From Rhodanobacter sp. FW104-R8 (lineage in GTDB: Bacteria > Pseudomonadota > Gammaproteobacteria > Xanthomonadales > Rhodanobacteraceae): a stretch of DNA of 64,000 nt. Below the pieces are notes generated by a model. The model did no database searches and was not told the DNA's origin. It saw only the letters and a list, made by a program, of their open reading frames with translations. The position numbers and the translations under genes were made by a program. Position 1 is the first letter of the stretch. Every line of letters starts with the position of its first letter. Of this stretch, positions 50,682 through 60,267 are shown piece by piece. The DNA lies in assembly GCF_001617365.1 (NCBI RefSeq), contig NZ_LVJR01000018.1, positions 32,679 through 96,678 on the forward strand. The letters run 5' to 3'.

Positions 50682-52742
50682 ATGCCCCTCCGCGACTTCG
50701 CCAAACGCTGTCTGTTCACCGTGCTGCGCACCGGCTTCCGGCTGACTCCGATGCCGGTTGCCACGCGCGACCGGCTGCGCCAGCGCTTTCTGGATCGACA
50801 CGCGGATCTGCTGCCACGGGGGCCACGCGGGCAGCTCACCGCCTCGTTACAGGTCGAGCGCCGCCCGCGTACCCATGCCGCCGGGCGCGCGATCGGTTTC
50901 GTATCCCGGCGCAGCGGCGCGCTGCCGACGCCGCTGCCTGCCACCGTGGTGGCGTTCTACCTGCCGCAGTTCCACCCGATCCCGGAGAACGACGCGTGGT
51001 GGGGCGAGGGCTTCACCGAGTGGCACAACGTGACGCGCGCGTTGCCGCAGTTCGAGGGCCACCAGCAGCCACGCCTGCCTAGCGAGCTGGGCTTCTACGA
51101 CCTGCGCCTGGCCGACACGATGCGCCGGCAGATGCAGCTCGCGCGCGAGTATGGCATCGGCGCGTTCTGCAGCTACTTCTACTGGTTCGCCGGCAAGACC
51201 TTGCTGGAAACGCCACTGCAGCAATGGCTGGCTGACCCCACGCTCGACCTGCCGCTGTGCCTATGCTGGGCCAACGAAAACTGGTCGCGGCGCTGGGACG
51301 GCCGCGCCGACGACATCCTGATCGGCCAGCGGCACAGCCCCACCGACGACCTCGCCTTCATCGAACACGTCTCACGCTACCTCGCCGACCCACGCTATCT
51401 GCGCGTGGACGGCAAGCCGCTGTTGCTGGTCTACCGCCCGGGACTGTTGCCAGATCCGAAGGTGACCGCCGCGCGCTGGCGCGAATGGTGCCGCGCCAAC
51501 GGCATCGGCGAGATCCATCTTGCCTACGTGCAGAGTTTCGACCGGGTCGACCCGCGCACGATCGACTTCGACGCCGCGGTGGAATTCCCGCCGAACAACA
51601 CCACGCCCGCGCCGATCACCGCGCGGCAGCACCTGCTCAACCCGGACTATCGCGGCGACGTGCACGACTGGCGCGAGCTGGCGCGGCAGTCGATGGCGCA
51701 GCCCGAGCCCGCCTATCCGCGCTACCCAGGCGTCAACCCGGGCTGGGACAACGAGCCACGGCGCAGCGGCCGCGGCCGCGTGTTCGCGCATGCCTCGCCG
51801 CGCGGCTACCGCGACTGGCTGCGGCACGCCATTGGTGTCGCGCAGCGGCGCTTTCCGGCACAGCCGCTGGTGTTCGTCAACGCCTGGAACGAATGGGCCG
51901 AAGGCGCCGTGCTGGAACCAGATACCAGGCTCGGCCACGCCTGGCTGGAGGCCACCCGCGCCGCGCTGCGGCCGGAACCGGCCGCCGATACGCGCCCCTG
52001 CGCGGTGATCCACGTCTGGTATCCCGAACTGCTGGACGAACTGGTGGCGGCGCTGCGCGCCAGCGGCATCGACTGGCGCGTCGTGATCACCACTGCCCAC
52101 GAGCGTGAACAGGCCGTGCGCGAACGGGCGGCGCAGCTAGGCCTCGACGCCGAGATCGACGTGTTCGAGAACCGCGGCCGCGACATCCTGCCATTCCTGC
52201 ACGTGGCCAGCCGCCTGCTCGACGAAGGCGTGGCAACCGTGCTGAAACTGCATGGCAAGCGTTCCACCCATCGCGAGGACGGCGAGACCTGGCGCCGCGA
52301 ACTGCTCGACAAGCTACTCGCGCCCGAGCGCGCCGCGCGCATCGTGGCGGCCTTCCACGACGATGCCAAACTGGGATTGGTGCACGCCGAAGGTCATCGA
52401 CAACCACTCGTCGAATACATGGGAGCGAATCAAGCCAACGTCGAATACCTCGCTCGTCGCTTTGGCATCCCCGCATCGCAGATTGAGTACGACAACTTCA
52501 TCGTCGGCAGCATGTTCTGGTTGCGTCCGGCGGCCTTACGCTCGCTACTGGATGCCCATCTCCGTGTGGAGGAATTCGAGCCCGAGGCCGGCCAACTCGA
52601 CGGCACCCTTGCCCATGCCATCGAACGCGTGTTCAGCCTCACCGCCAGCGCCAGTGACTTCAGCACGGTCAGCGCGGCCACTCTGCTTGGCCTCGCCGAA
52701 GCGGTGCCCGCGCCATACCCGTATGCGCGGCGCAGCGGTTGA
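50682..52742 (+). CDS. GH99-like (WbsX) / rhamnan-synthesis RgpF-like fusion protein
   Basis: 686 aa. Residues about 85-430 are a WbsX/glycosyl-hydrolase-99-like domain (FYLPQFHPIPENDAWWGEGFTEWHNV, YWFAGK, CWANENWSRRWDG, FVNAWNEWAEGAVLEPD). Residues about 440-680 are an RgpF-like domain of rhamnan synthesis (VIHVWYPELLDELVAAL, LKLHGKRSTHRED, FIVGSMFWLRPAAL). Both domains occur in O-antigen and capsular rhamnan clusters. With the GT2-GT4 gene before the TA island it looks like part of the same surface-glycan pathway. ATG 50682 begins the natural frame; no strong SD. Confidence 0.85.
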   Translation: MPLRDFAKRCLFTVLRTGFRLTPMPVATRDRLRQRFLDRHADLLPRGPRGQLTASLQVERRPRTHAAGRAIGFVSRRSGALPTPLPATVVAFYLPQFHPIPENDAWWGEGFTEWHNVTRALPQFEGHQQPRLPSELGFYDLRLADTMRRQMQLAREYGIGAFCSYFYWFAGKTLLETPLQQWLADPTLDLPLCLCWANENWSRRWDGRADDILIGQRHSPTDDLAFIEHVSRYLADPRYLRVDGKPLLLVYRPGLLPDPKVTAARWREWCRANGIGEIHLAYVQSFDRVDPRTIDFDAAVEFPPNNTTPAPITARQHLLNPDYRGDVHDWRELARQSMAQPEPAYPRYPGVNPGWDNEPRRSGRGRVFAHASPRGYRDWLRHAIGVAQRRFPAQPLVFVNAWNEWAEGAVLEPDTRLGHAWLEATRAALRPEPAADTRPCAVIHVWYPELLDELVAALRASGIDWRVVITTAHEREQAVRERAAQLGLDAEIDVFENRGRDILPFLHVASRLLDEGVATVLKLHGKRSTHREDGETWRRELLDKLLAPERAARIVAAFHDDAKLGLVHAEGHRQPLVEYMGANQANVEYLARRFGIPASQIEYDNFIVGSMFWLRPAALRSLLDAHLRVEEFEPEAGQLDGTLAHAIERVFSLTASASDFSTVSAATLLGLAEAVPAPYPYARRSG

Positions 52743-52859
52743 CCGCCTTCGCCGCGTCGCAACGCCGCAGAACCACCCATTTCATACGATTGCTTGATGC
52801 CGGATAGAATGGGCATTCCCGCGCCCCGGCAGGGGCTGCCATGAGTCAAGGAATCGTTG

Positions 52860-53606
52860 ATGAAAATTCTGGTCGGCTACAAGCGCGTCGTGGACTACAA
52901 CGTGCGCATCCAGGTCAAGCCTGACGGCACCGGCGTGGTCACCGACGGCGTCAAGTTGTCCGCCAACCCGTTCGACGACATCGCGCTGGAAGAGGCGCTG
53001 CGCCTGCGCGAAAAAGGCGTGGCCGAGGAAGTGGTGGTGGTCGGCATCGGCCCGGCCGATCTCACCGCGCACCTGCGCAACGGCCTGGCGATGGGCGCGA
53101 ACCGCGCCATCCACGTGGTCGCCGCCGATGCCGTGCAGCCGCTGACCGCCGCCCGCGTGTTCCTCAAGCTGGTCGAGAAGGAGCAGCCCGGGCTGGTGAT
53201 CCTGGGCAAGCAGGCGATCGACGACGACGCCAACCAGACCGGCCAGATGCTCGCCGCGCTGTGGGACCGCCCGCAGGCCACGTTCGCCAGCAAGGTCGAC
53301 ATCGCCGGCGGCAAGGCCACGGTGACCCGCGAGGTCGATGCCGGCCTGGAAGTGATCGAGGCGGAACTGCCGGCGGTGATCACCACCGACCTGCGCCTCA
53401 ACGAGCCGCGCTTCATCAAGCTGCCCGACATCATGAAGGCGAAGTCCAAGCCGATCGACACGATCGAGTTCGGTTCGCTCGGTGTCGAGGCGCACGACCA
53501 CCTGAAGACCACGCACTATGCCGCGCCGGCCAAGCGCAGCAAGGGCGTGATGGTGAAGGACGCCGCCGAGCTGGTCGCCGCGCTGAAACAGAAAGGCCTG
53601 CTGTAA
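52860..53606 (+). CDS. etfB: Electron transfer flavoprotein, beta subunit
   Basis: 248 aa. MKILVGYKRVVDYNVRIQVK start, the AMP-binding fold (VVVVGIGPADLTAHLRNGLAMGANRA), and VILGKQAIDDDANQTGQM with the CxL loop region typical of EtfB. AAGGAA (52848-52853) precedes ATG 52860 by 6 nt. Pairs with etfA downstream; a REP hairpin lies between them. The heterodimer collects electrons from acyl-CoA dehydrogenases such as FadE. Confidence 0.95.
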   Translation: MKILVGYKRVVDYNVRIQVKPDGTGVVTDGVKLSANPFDDIALEEALRLREKGVAEEVVVVGIGPADLTAHLRNGLAMGANRAIHVVAADAVQPLTAARVFLKLVEKEQPGLVILGKQAIDDDANQTGQMLAALWDRPQATFASKVDIAGGKATVTREVDAGLEVIEAELPAVITTDLRLNEPRFIKLPDIMKAKSKPIDTIEFGSLGVEAHDHLKTTHYAAPAKRSKGVMVKDAAELVAALKQKGLL

Positions 53607-53619
53607 CCCCATTCCTGTA

Positions 53620-53697
53620 TGTAGGAGCCCGCTTGCGGGCGATGCTCTTTCTTTCGAGACCCAGAGCAGGAGCATCGCCCGCAAGCGGGCTCCTACA
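53620..53697. repeat. REP-type palindromic element between etfB and etfA
   Basis: Perfect 28-bp inverted arms (53620-53647 and 53670-53697, each beginning or ending TGTAGGAGCCCGC) around a 22-nt centre. Arms of this TGTAGGAGCCCGC type are a widespread repetitive family in Pseudomonas and Rhodanobacter relatives. It sits inside the etfBA operon and could stabilise or attenuate the upstream mRNA. Confidence 0.85.
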
Positions 53698-53718
53698 ACA
53701 AAAGCTTCGGAGACACAC

Positions 53719-54660
53719 ATGAGCAAGATCCTGGTCATCGCCGAACACCTCGGCGGCAAACTCAACTCCTCCACCGCACGCGCCGTGAGCGCCGCCACTG
53801 CGGTGAAAGGCGAAGCGATCGACGTACTGGTGCTGGCCGACAGCGTCGACGCGATTGCCTCCGAAGCGGCGAAGATCGACGGCGTGAGCCGCGTGCTCAC
53901 CGTCGCCCGCCCCGAGAACGCTCATCCACTGGCCGCCATCCTGGCGCCGCAGATCGCCAAGGCCGCTGCCGGCTACAGCCATGTATTCGTGCCCTCCACC
54001 ACGTTCGGCAAGGACGTCGCCCCCCGCGTCGCCGCCCTGCTCGGCGTTGCCCAGGTCAGCGACGTGATGAGCGTCGAGGCTGCTCACACGTTCAAGCGCC
54101 CGATCTACGCCGGCAACGCGATCATCACCGTCGAGGCCGACACCGCCCATACCGTGGTCGCCACGATCCGCTCGGCCTCGTGGCCGGCCGCCGCCACTGG
54201 CGCCAGCAGCGCACCGGTCGAGGCGCTGGCCGTCGACGCCGCGCTGCCCACGCATACCCGCTTCGTCGAGCTGAAGCAGGGCAGCAGCGATCGCCCCGAC
54301 CTGCAGAGCGCCAGCAAGGTCGTTTCCGGCGGCCGAGGCGTCGGCTCGAAGGAGAACTTCGACATCATCTTCAAGTTCGCCGACAGGATCGGCGCCGCCG
54401 TCGGGGCCTCGCGCGCCGCCGTCGACGCCGGCTACGTGCCCAGCGACCTGCAGGTCGGCCAGACCGGCAAGATCATCGCCCCCGAGCTGTACATGGCCAT
54501 CGGCATTTCCGGCGCCATCCAGCATCTCACCGGCATCAAGGACGCTGGTACCATCGTGGCGATCAATAAGGATGGCGAGGCGCCGATCTTCGAGATTGCG
54601 GATTTCGGATTGGTGGGGGATCTGTTCAAGATCATTCCGGAATTAGAGAGCTTGCTCTGA
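53719..54660 (+). CDS. etfA: Electron transfer flavoprotein, alpha subunit
   Basis: 313 aa. The FAD-binding C-terminal domain is clear: [63 protein letters not shown] and [11 protein letters not shown]. In xanthomonads etfA is the conserved right or left boundary of the variable O-antigen locus, and a polysaccharide locus begins directly after its stop. GAGACACAC precedes ATG 53719. Confidence 0.95.
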   Translation: MSKILVIAEHLGGKLNSSTARAVSAATAVKGEAIDVLVLADSVDAIASEAAKIDGVSRVLTVARPENAHPLAAILAPQIAKAAAGYSHVFVPSTTFGKDVAPRVAALLGVAQVSDVMSVEAAHTFKRPIYAGNAIITVEADTAHTVVATIRSASWPAAATGASSAPVEALAVDAALPTHTRFVELKQGSSDRPDLQSASKVVSGGRGVGSKENFDIIFKFADRIGAAVGASRAAVDAGYVPSDLQVGQTGKIIAPELYMAIGISGAIQHLTGIKDAGTIVAINKDGEAPIFEIADFGLVGDLFKIIPELESLL

Positions 54661-54777
54661 CGAAGAGTCTAGAGAATTAATTGTCGCGCAAACAAGTGCG
54701 GCCCTACTGACGATAAAGCACAACTGCACGAGACGCGCTGCTTCAGCAACCGTGTGAGATGGGGGATATTCGAATAC

Positions 54778-56202
54778 ATGGAAAACACAACGCGCCCTCT
54801 ATGTGTCGACCTTGACGGAACCCTCATATACTCGGATCTCCTGATTGAGTCGGCACTTTCGCTACTGAAGAAAAATCCTTTCTTTATCTTCGCAATGCTG
54901 TTCTGGCTAACCAAAGGACGCGCCAACCTCAAGCGTCAGATCGCTGTCAGAGTTACGCTTAATACGGCATTGTTGCCTTACAACCTCGAACTGCTCGCCT
55001 GGTTAAAAACCGAAGCATGCCTACGACCATTGGTGTTGGTAACCGCATCAGACATTTTATTCGCGAATGCAGTCGCCAGCGAAGTCGGTTTATTCGGTGA
55101 CATCATAGCCAGTGATGGCGAGACAAACCTATCCGGGACGAAAAAGGCACGGTTATTGTGTGACCTTTATGGTGATCGCCAATTCGATTACGCAGGCAAT
55201 GAGCACATCGATCTCAAGGTTTGGGCCCACAGCCACACCGCTATTGTTGCGAGCGACCGGAGCACACTTCGACAGCGAGCCTCAATGCTTGCTGATAAAA
55301 CCGTGTTCTTCGCGGGGCGGAAGCAATCGACACATCAATGGATCAGGGCACTACGTCTGCATCAATGGATCAAGAACCTCCTTGTATTCATTCCACTGCT
55401 GGCAGCACATCGCGTGTTCGAAAGTGCCGCGATCCAAGGGGCAGTCATCGCTTTCATATCGTTCGGCCTGTGCGCTTCAGGCGTGTATTTGCTGAACGAT
55501 CTGCTCGATCTTACCGCTGATCGAGCGCACCACACGAAGAGAAACCGCCCGTTCGCAGCGGGGCGCTTGGATCTGAAAACAGGTATCCTCGCGATCCCCG
55601 TATTGACAGCGTCTTCGATAGCACTCGCGGCCATTTTTTTGCCCAGCCACTTCCTGTGGGTTCTGCTGATCTACCTCCTCACAACGGTCACCTACTCCTT
55701 CAAGCTCAAACGAGTCCAGTTACTCGACGTTGTGACGCTTGCTGGCCTTTATACGATCCGTATCATTGCCGGTACAGTCGCCATTGTAAGCCTGCTTTCG
55801 TTCTGGCTGCTGGCATTTTCAGTCTTCATTTTCCTGAGCCTGGCCGTCCTGAAGCGTTGCATCGAGCTCGACGCTGCCAGGGAACGTGGGCTCATCGATA
55901 TTCCAGGTCGAGCCTATCGCCCGGATGATCTATCGGTGTTGCAGCCAATGGGCGTGGCTAGTGGCTATCTAAGCGTGCTTGTGCTCGCGCTTTACATCAA
56001 CAGCTCGGCGAGCGAAACGCTCTACCACCATCCGCAATTTCTCTGGCTTGTCTGCCCTTGCTTGCTGTATTGGGTTAGTCGTGCCTGGTTCGTCGCTCAT
56101 CGCGGCAAGATGGTCGACGACCCGATCGTCTTTGCCGTTCGTGATCGAACGAGCCAGATTACGCTTGCGATTGCGGGGATACTGATATTCCTGTCTCTTT
56201 GA
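54778..56202 (+). CDS. HAD phosphatase fused to UbiA prenyltransferase (DPPR synthase-like)
   Basis: 474 aa. N-terminal HAD-superfamily domain (LCVDLDGTLIYSDLL, DxDGT motif; VLVTASD) followed by a UbiA membrane prenyltransferase with about eight helices: LLNDLLDLTADRAHHTKRNRPFAAG (NDxxD) and the second motif LDVVTLAGLYTIRIIAGT. The prenyltransferase half resembles the mycobacterial decaprenylphosphoryl-5-phosphoribose synthase, whose product a phosphatase dephosphorylates; here both are fused. ATG 54778 follows GGGGGAT by 11 nt. AT-richer than the etfBA genes. Confidence 0.8.
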   Translation: MENTTRPLCVDLDGTLIYSDLLIESALSLLKKNPFFIFAMLFWLTKGRANLKRQIAVRVTLNTALLPYNLELLAWLKTEACLRPLVLVTASDILFANAVASEVGLFGDIIASDGETNLSGTKKARLLCDLYGDRQFDYAGNEHIDLKVWAHSHTAIVASDRSTLRQRASMLADKTVFFAGRKQSTHQWIRALRLHQWIKNLLVFIPLLAAHRVFESAAIQGAVIAFISFGLCASGVYLLNDLLDLTADRAHHTKRNRPFAAGRLDLKTGILAIPVLTASSIALAAIFLPSHFLWVLLIYLLTTVTYSFKLKRVQLLDVVTLAGLYTIRIIAGTVAIVSLLSFWLLAFSVFIFLSLAVLKRCIELDAARERGLIDIPGRAYRPDDLSVLQPMGVASGYLSVLVLALYINSSASETLYHHPQFLWLVCPCLLYWVSRAWFVAHRGKMVDDPIVFAVRDRTSQITLAIAGILIFLSL

Positions 56203-56248
56203 CTCCCAGCACTACGTCGAGCGTTATCACCATTCCTGGTACTGAATA

Positions 56249-58492
56249 ATGTCCATGGCGTACCTCCTGCTCGACGCTGCGATTTGTATCGTCGGCCTGT
56301 TTTTTATTGGCTACCCACTAACCCGACTCAGTCACGCCATCAAGGGGGCAGAGCGGCTAGCGTGGGCACTGATACTCGGTATTTGCGCAATGATCGTCTT
56401 TGTGCGCACGATCAACAGCTTGGCAGCTATCGACAAGGCCGTGCCATTCATTGCTGTCGCCATTGCTGGCTGGCTTGCGTACCACTGGCGCAAGAAGACC
56501 CTACGCGATCTATGTATTGGCGATCTTCGGGCACTCAACCTGATCATGAGCCTCTGCTGGTTCGCTGCGCTAATGCTGCTCGTCATCACCTTGAATTATC
56601 CAGTGCTAAAGCACCATGCGCTGGTCTTCGAGGCCTCGCCCAATCACGACGCGATTTACTACATAACGAACGCTCGCTGGATGCTGGGCCATAGCTTCGA
56701 CGAGACGGTAACCTACAGCGCCAACGAGCCCTTATTCTGGATATCGAGGTTGTTTTTTGGCGAAGCACCGCCACTCGGTCGCGTCGGAGCGGAGGGCCTT
56801 CTTGCGTTTGTGAGTGCGCTCACCGGTCAAGATCCCCTGGCACATTTCCAAGCCATGCAGGCGGTTGCCATGATTGCCGGCGCCGCAGTGAGTACCCTGC
56901 TGCTACCGCGCCCGATCACCGCGTTGATCATACGTCCCACGTTATCCGGGCTGCTGATCGTCATGTCGGTCGTGTTTGCTCCAGCCTTCATTCAGATCGC
57001 GATCAACTCGAGCTTTGCCAACGCGTATGGGATAGTCATCATGACGGCGTTCGCCCTGATCTCGCTGCGCAGCCCCACGCGTGGCCTAGACATCCTGCAG
57101 CCGCTACTTTTCGCAGGCGTCCTCGCAACCTACCCCGAACTGTCGCCCATCGGCCTCGTGATCATCGGCGGCGCGCTCTTGTTTGAGCTGATCTTGCGGA
57201 GTCAGCCGTTCAAAGAAGTGTTTGCTCGCGGCATGCGGGTACTGGCAGCTGTCGTAATCGCAGTGATCGCGTTGCCATGGATATCAATCATCGCCTTGAT
57301 GGCGCTGAAATATGTCTACTTCGCCGCCAGCACGCAGGGGAATTCCTGGCCGGATCCCTACGCCGGGCTCAACCCCCTGCAGCTGCCGCTGGCCGTGTTT
57401 ACGACAAGTCGATCACTCGCCAGCATCGTGCCAGGAGCATTCAACATCCTCATCGCGGCGATCCTCTGCTTGGCCTTCGCCCGATCCGTTCGGCGCTCGC
57501 GGGACACTGCCCTGTCCCTAGGTGTCACACTTGCTCTGATCATTTTCCTCGGCTACATTTTTTATAAGGATTTTAACTACGGAAAACTGAAGATTCTCGA
57601 ATATTTTTCGCTTTTCCTGGCGCCGTCCCTGATCGTAGCATGCGGCTTTACCGTCACCGATACCAGCCGTAGCAAATTGGATAAACTGGTGTCTTATGCC
57701 GCCCTGCTCGGCCTCGTTTGCGTGAATGTCGGTGCGTCCTATCTGCTACTGAAACAAGGCATGCACACAGCAGACAAGAAATATATCGCCAAAGATTTTG
57801 TCGACGCCGTGAAAGCTGCAGACAACCTGCCTGGTTACCATTATCTTGCAGCTCGATTTACAACAGAGCCGTTCTTTTATTCCATGTGGGTGTCTTATTT
57901 CTCCCACGAGCCCGTCGTCTTTTCCAAATATTTTGGAACGGGTGGTTACATGCAGCCATTCACCGACGAGCATCCGGCAGCACCTTATGACACTGCCCCT
58001 ACAGCAATTGTCGATGAAAGAGCCTTCTCATCCTCGGTGTTCGGGGCAAAGGTACTGGGCCGTTACGGTCGGTTCCTGCTACTCGATCAGAGGAACAGCA
58101 GCCAACTGTCGTCAACGAATCTTTACGCCAATGAGGGCGGCTGGTCCTGGATGGGTAAACAGCTCGTCCTTGATATCAGTGGGGACAATGCCCGATTCGT
58201 GGATCTGGCGCTATCCAATCGATTCGCTCCCGAAGGCGCTACCGAGAAAATCTCGATTACGATCGACAGCAGGCATTGCGAATTTCTAGGCTCCACGACA
58301 TCGAATAAGCTGTCACTCGCCATACCCGAAGGGCCACACCATCAAGTGACGATCGTACCAATGGGCCGCGCCGTCAGCCCGAGCATCCTAGGCCAGTCAA
58401 ACGATGATCGCATTCTGACCTACCAAGTATCAAAACTCGCATTGTCGACCGATGCCACGTTCCAACCTGTAACATGCGGGAGTGCACCTTAA
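56249..58492 (+). CDS. Polytopic membrane protein, probable GT-C-type glycosyltransferase
   Basis: 747 aa with about 12-14 TM helices in residues 1-510 and a soluble, probably periplasmic C-terminal domain (520-747). I do not recognise a named family. An early periplasmic loop contains FEASPNHDAIYYITNARWML, with adjacent acidic/His residues as in GT-C transferases. Position between a lipid-linked-sugar synthase and an SMR carrier gene supports a transferase role. ATG 56249; 56255 is an alternative. The stop overlaps the next start (TAATG). Confidence 0.6.
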   Translation: MSMAYLLLDAAICIVGLFFIGYPLTRLSHAIKGAERLAWALILGICAMIVFVRTINSLAAIDKAVPFIAVAIAGWLAYHWRKKTLRDLCIGDLRALNLIMSLCWFAALMLLVITLNYPVLKHHALVFEASPNHDAIYYITNARWMLGHSFDETVTYSANEPLFWISRLFFGEAPPLGRVGAEGLLAFVSALTGQDPLAHFQAMQAVAMIAGAAVSTLLLPRPITALIIRPTLSGLLIVMSVVFAPAFIQIAINSSFANAYGIVIMTAFALISLRSPTRGLDILQPLLFAGVLATYPELSPIGLVIIGGALLFELILRSQPFKEVFARGMRVLAAVVIAVIALPWISIIALMALKYVYFAASTQGNSWPDPYAGLNPLQLPLAVFTTSRSLASIVPGAFNILIAAILCLAFARSVRRSRDTALSLGVTLALIIFLGYIFYKDFNYGKLKILEYFSLFLAPSLIVACGFTVTDTSRSKLDKLVSYAALLGLVCVNVGASYLLLKQGMHTADKKYIAKDFVDAVKAADNLPGYHYLAARFTTEPFFYSMWVSYFSHEPVVFSKYFGTGGYMQPFTDEHPAAPYDTAPTAIVDERAFSSSVFGAKVLGRYGRFLLLDQRNSSQLSSTNLYANEGGWSWMGKQLVLDISGDNARFVDLALSNRFAPEGATEKISITIDSRHCEFLGSTTSNKLSLAIPEGPHHQVTIVPMGRAVSPSILGQSNDDRILTYQVSKLALSTDATFQPVTCGSAP

Positions 58493-58851
58493 TGCCTTTG
58501 CTTATCCTACTGTCGATGGTTTTTTTCGGTGCTTTGCTAAGCGCCATAGGCGGCATCTTCCTCAAGCTGGGTGCCACGCGCTTGGCGCCAATTCATGGTA
58601 TGTTCGATCTATTTGCGATTCTGCTTAACTGGCGCATCATGGCCGGATTGACGCTGTATTTCATCCCTGCAGTGATCTGGATTTTGCTGCTGCGGAAAGT
58701 TGAACTTAGCCTGCTCCAGCCGCTTATGTCGATCGTATATGTCATCACACCGCTGCTGGCGGTTTATTTCTTGGACGAACACGTATCCGCTTCGCGCTGG
58801 GCCGGGATCGCGGTCATCGTGATCGGCGTAGTCATGATTTCGAGGTCGTGA
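58492..58851 (+). CDS. SMR/EamA-type four-TM carrier, probable lipid-linked sugar flippase
   Basis: 119 aa with four TM helices, the size of an EmrE/ArnE-type small multidrug resistance protein. The last helix pair (LLQPLMSIVYVITPLLAVYFLDEHVSASRWAGIAVIVIGVVMI) is characteristic of that family. Start ATG 58492 overlaps the upstream stop by one base. ArnE-like members flip undecaprenyl-phosphate-linked aminoarabinose; here the partner is the HAD-UbiA product. Confidence 0.8.
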   Translation: MPLLILLSMVFFGALLSAIGGIFLKLGATRLAPIHGMFDLFAILLNWRIMAGLTLYFIPAVIWILLLRKVELSLLQPLMSIVYVITPLLAVYFLDEHVSASRWAGIAVIVIGVVMISRS

Positions 58852-59990
58852 TGGCATCCCGTAAACGCATACTTCTCGTGCTGAGCTACTACCACCCTTA
58901 CATAAGCGGCATATCAGAATACGCGAAAATGCTCGCCGAGGGCCTGGCGCAACATCATGACATCACCGTGTTAACGGGGCGGCACCTGGACACGCTACCC
59001 ACTAGGGAAGAAATCGGCGGCGTTACGATCGTTCGCGCCAAACCGCTTCTGTTCATGCATAAGGGCTATATAAGCCTCGATCTAGCCCTGCAGTTCCGGC
59101 GTCTTGCACGCGCTGCGGATGTCATCAACTTTCATCTGCCCATGCTCGATGCAGCCTGGCTCACGCACCTGGCACCGCGCTGCGCACGCTTCATCACGAC
59201 TTACCAGTGCGATGTCCAGCCAGTTGGTGGCTGGATCGACCGACTTGCAGTTGGCGCAGTCAATCTGGGATCCCGAACGTGCATCCGTCGTTCGGAAAAG
59301 GTCGTCGCGCTGTCTCATGATTATGCCGCCGGATCGAACATTCTGAGTGGCGAAACCGTCCCCATTGCCGAAGGCTACGCTCCTATCAAGGACATGGGGC
59401 TCCCGGCCTCAGCAAGGATTGGCGACGACGGGGCGTTCCCGGTTATCGGTTTCCTTGGTCGATTCGTGGCCGAGAAAGGCATTGACGTTCTCATTCGTGC
59501 CTTTGAACGTGTGCGCTTGCGCTACCCCTCTGCCCGATTGCTGTTAGGTGGCGACTACAAGACAGTTGCCGGCGGTTCGATCTATCCTCAGCTCAAGGCA
59601 AGCATCGACGCTCTCGGCGACCGTGTCGAGCTGCTTGGTCGCATCGAAGAAGCCGATCTGCCGAACTTCTACGCACGTCTGGATGTATTCGTACTACCGA
59701 GCATCAATGCCTATGAGGCGTTCGGGATGGTGCAGGTCGAGGCAATGCTGGCGGGAGTTCCCGCTGTTGCCAGCGACATGCGCGGGGTCAGGGTGCCGGT
59801 CCAGCTGACCGGCGTCGGTAGCCTGGCTCCGCCCGGCTCCGACGATGGCCTGGCCACAGCAATCGTCGATGCCATCGCCCCTGAGCAGCGTTGCGACCGG
59901 GAAACAGTGCGCCAGACCGCTCTGAAAATATTTTCTAATCAGGCATTTATAGAACGCTACCTTGCTCTGATTGACTCTGACGCAACCTAA
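58851..59990 (+). CDS. GT4 family glycosyltransferase
   Basis: 379 aa. N-terminal acceptor domain with YYHPYISGISEYAKMLAEGL, then the GT4 donor domain: FLGRFVAEKGIDVLIRAFERV, GRIEEADLPNFYARLDVFVLPS and the E-x7-E region YEAFGMVQVEAMLAGVP. It adds a nucleotide-activated sugar in the cytoplasm. ATG 58851 shares a base with the upstream stop (TGATG). Last gene of the coupled 56.2-60.0 kb block. Confidence 0.9.
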   Translation: MASRKRILLVLSYYHPYISGISEYAKMLAEGLAQHHDITVLTGRHLDTLPTREEIGGVTIVRAKPLLFMHKGYISLDLALQFRRLARAADVINFHLPMLDAAWLTHLAPRCARFITTYQCDVQPVGGWIDRLAVGAVNLGSRTCIRRSEKVVALSHDYAAGSNILSGETVPIAEGYAPIKDMGLPASARIGDDGAFPVIGFLGRFVAEKGIDVLIRAFERVRLRYPSARLLLGGDYKTVAGGSIYPQLKASIDALGDRVELLGRIEEADLPNFYARLDVFVLPSINAYEAFGMVQVEAMLAGVPAVASDMRGVRVPVQLTGVGSLAPPGSDDGLATAIVDAIAPEQRCDRETVRQTALKIFSNQAFIERYLALIDSDAT

Positions 59991-60079
59991 TGCGTTGGAA
60001 AACAGTTCTCCCGCTTGGCGGCAACTGAACCCCTGTTTGATGGGCACTTGGCCCCCTGCTCTCGCTGGTAGCGATATAC

Positions 60080-60187
60080 AATCGGAAGCCGAGAAGTAAA
60101 TATATTCCTTTGTGGATTACGCACTAGCTGGGGAACGTTGACACGATACCTCCCGAACTGATTGAAGTGCAGCCAAGTAGCTATTAG
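60080..60187 (+). pseudogene. Decayed manC/xanB 3' fragment, left copy
   Basis: Read in one frame with one in-frame stop (TAG 60125-60127), the sequence gives KYIPLWITH then, after the stop, IPPELIEVQPSSY, aligning with the cupin tail of mannose-1-phosphate guanylyltransferase/mannose-6-phosphate isomerase (STYIPLGVTHRLENPGKIP, ELIEVQ-G-YLG). No upstream part of the gene is present. A second relic lies at 61041-61136. Confidence 0.6.
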
Positions 60188-60267
60188 GCCAAGACGATAT
60201 CGTAGGATGTTATTGATGTTTATGGCCACACTTACTCCCGGTAGATTTTGCCAAAGGATGACACCTG

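Noticed and set aside
54661..54777. JUMPstart/ops element before the polysaccharide locus
   Set aside because: No GGCGGTAGCGT or JUMPstart-like sequence is present in the gap.
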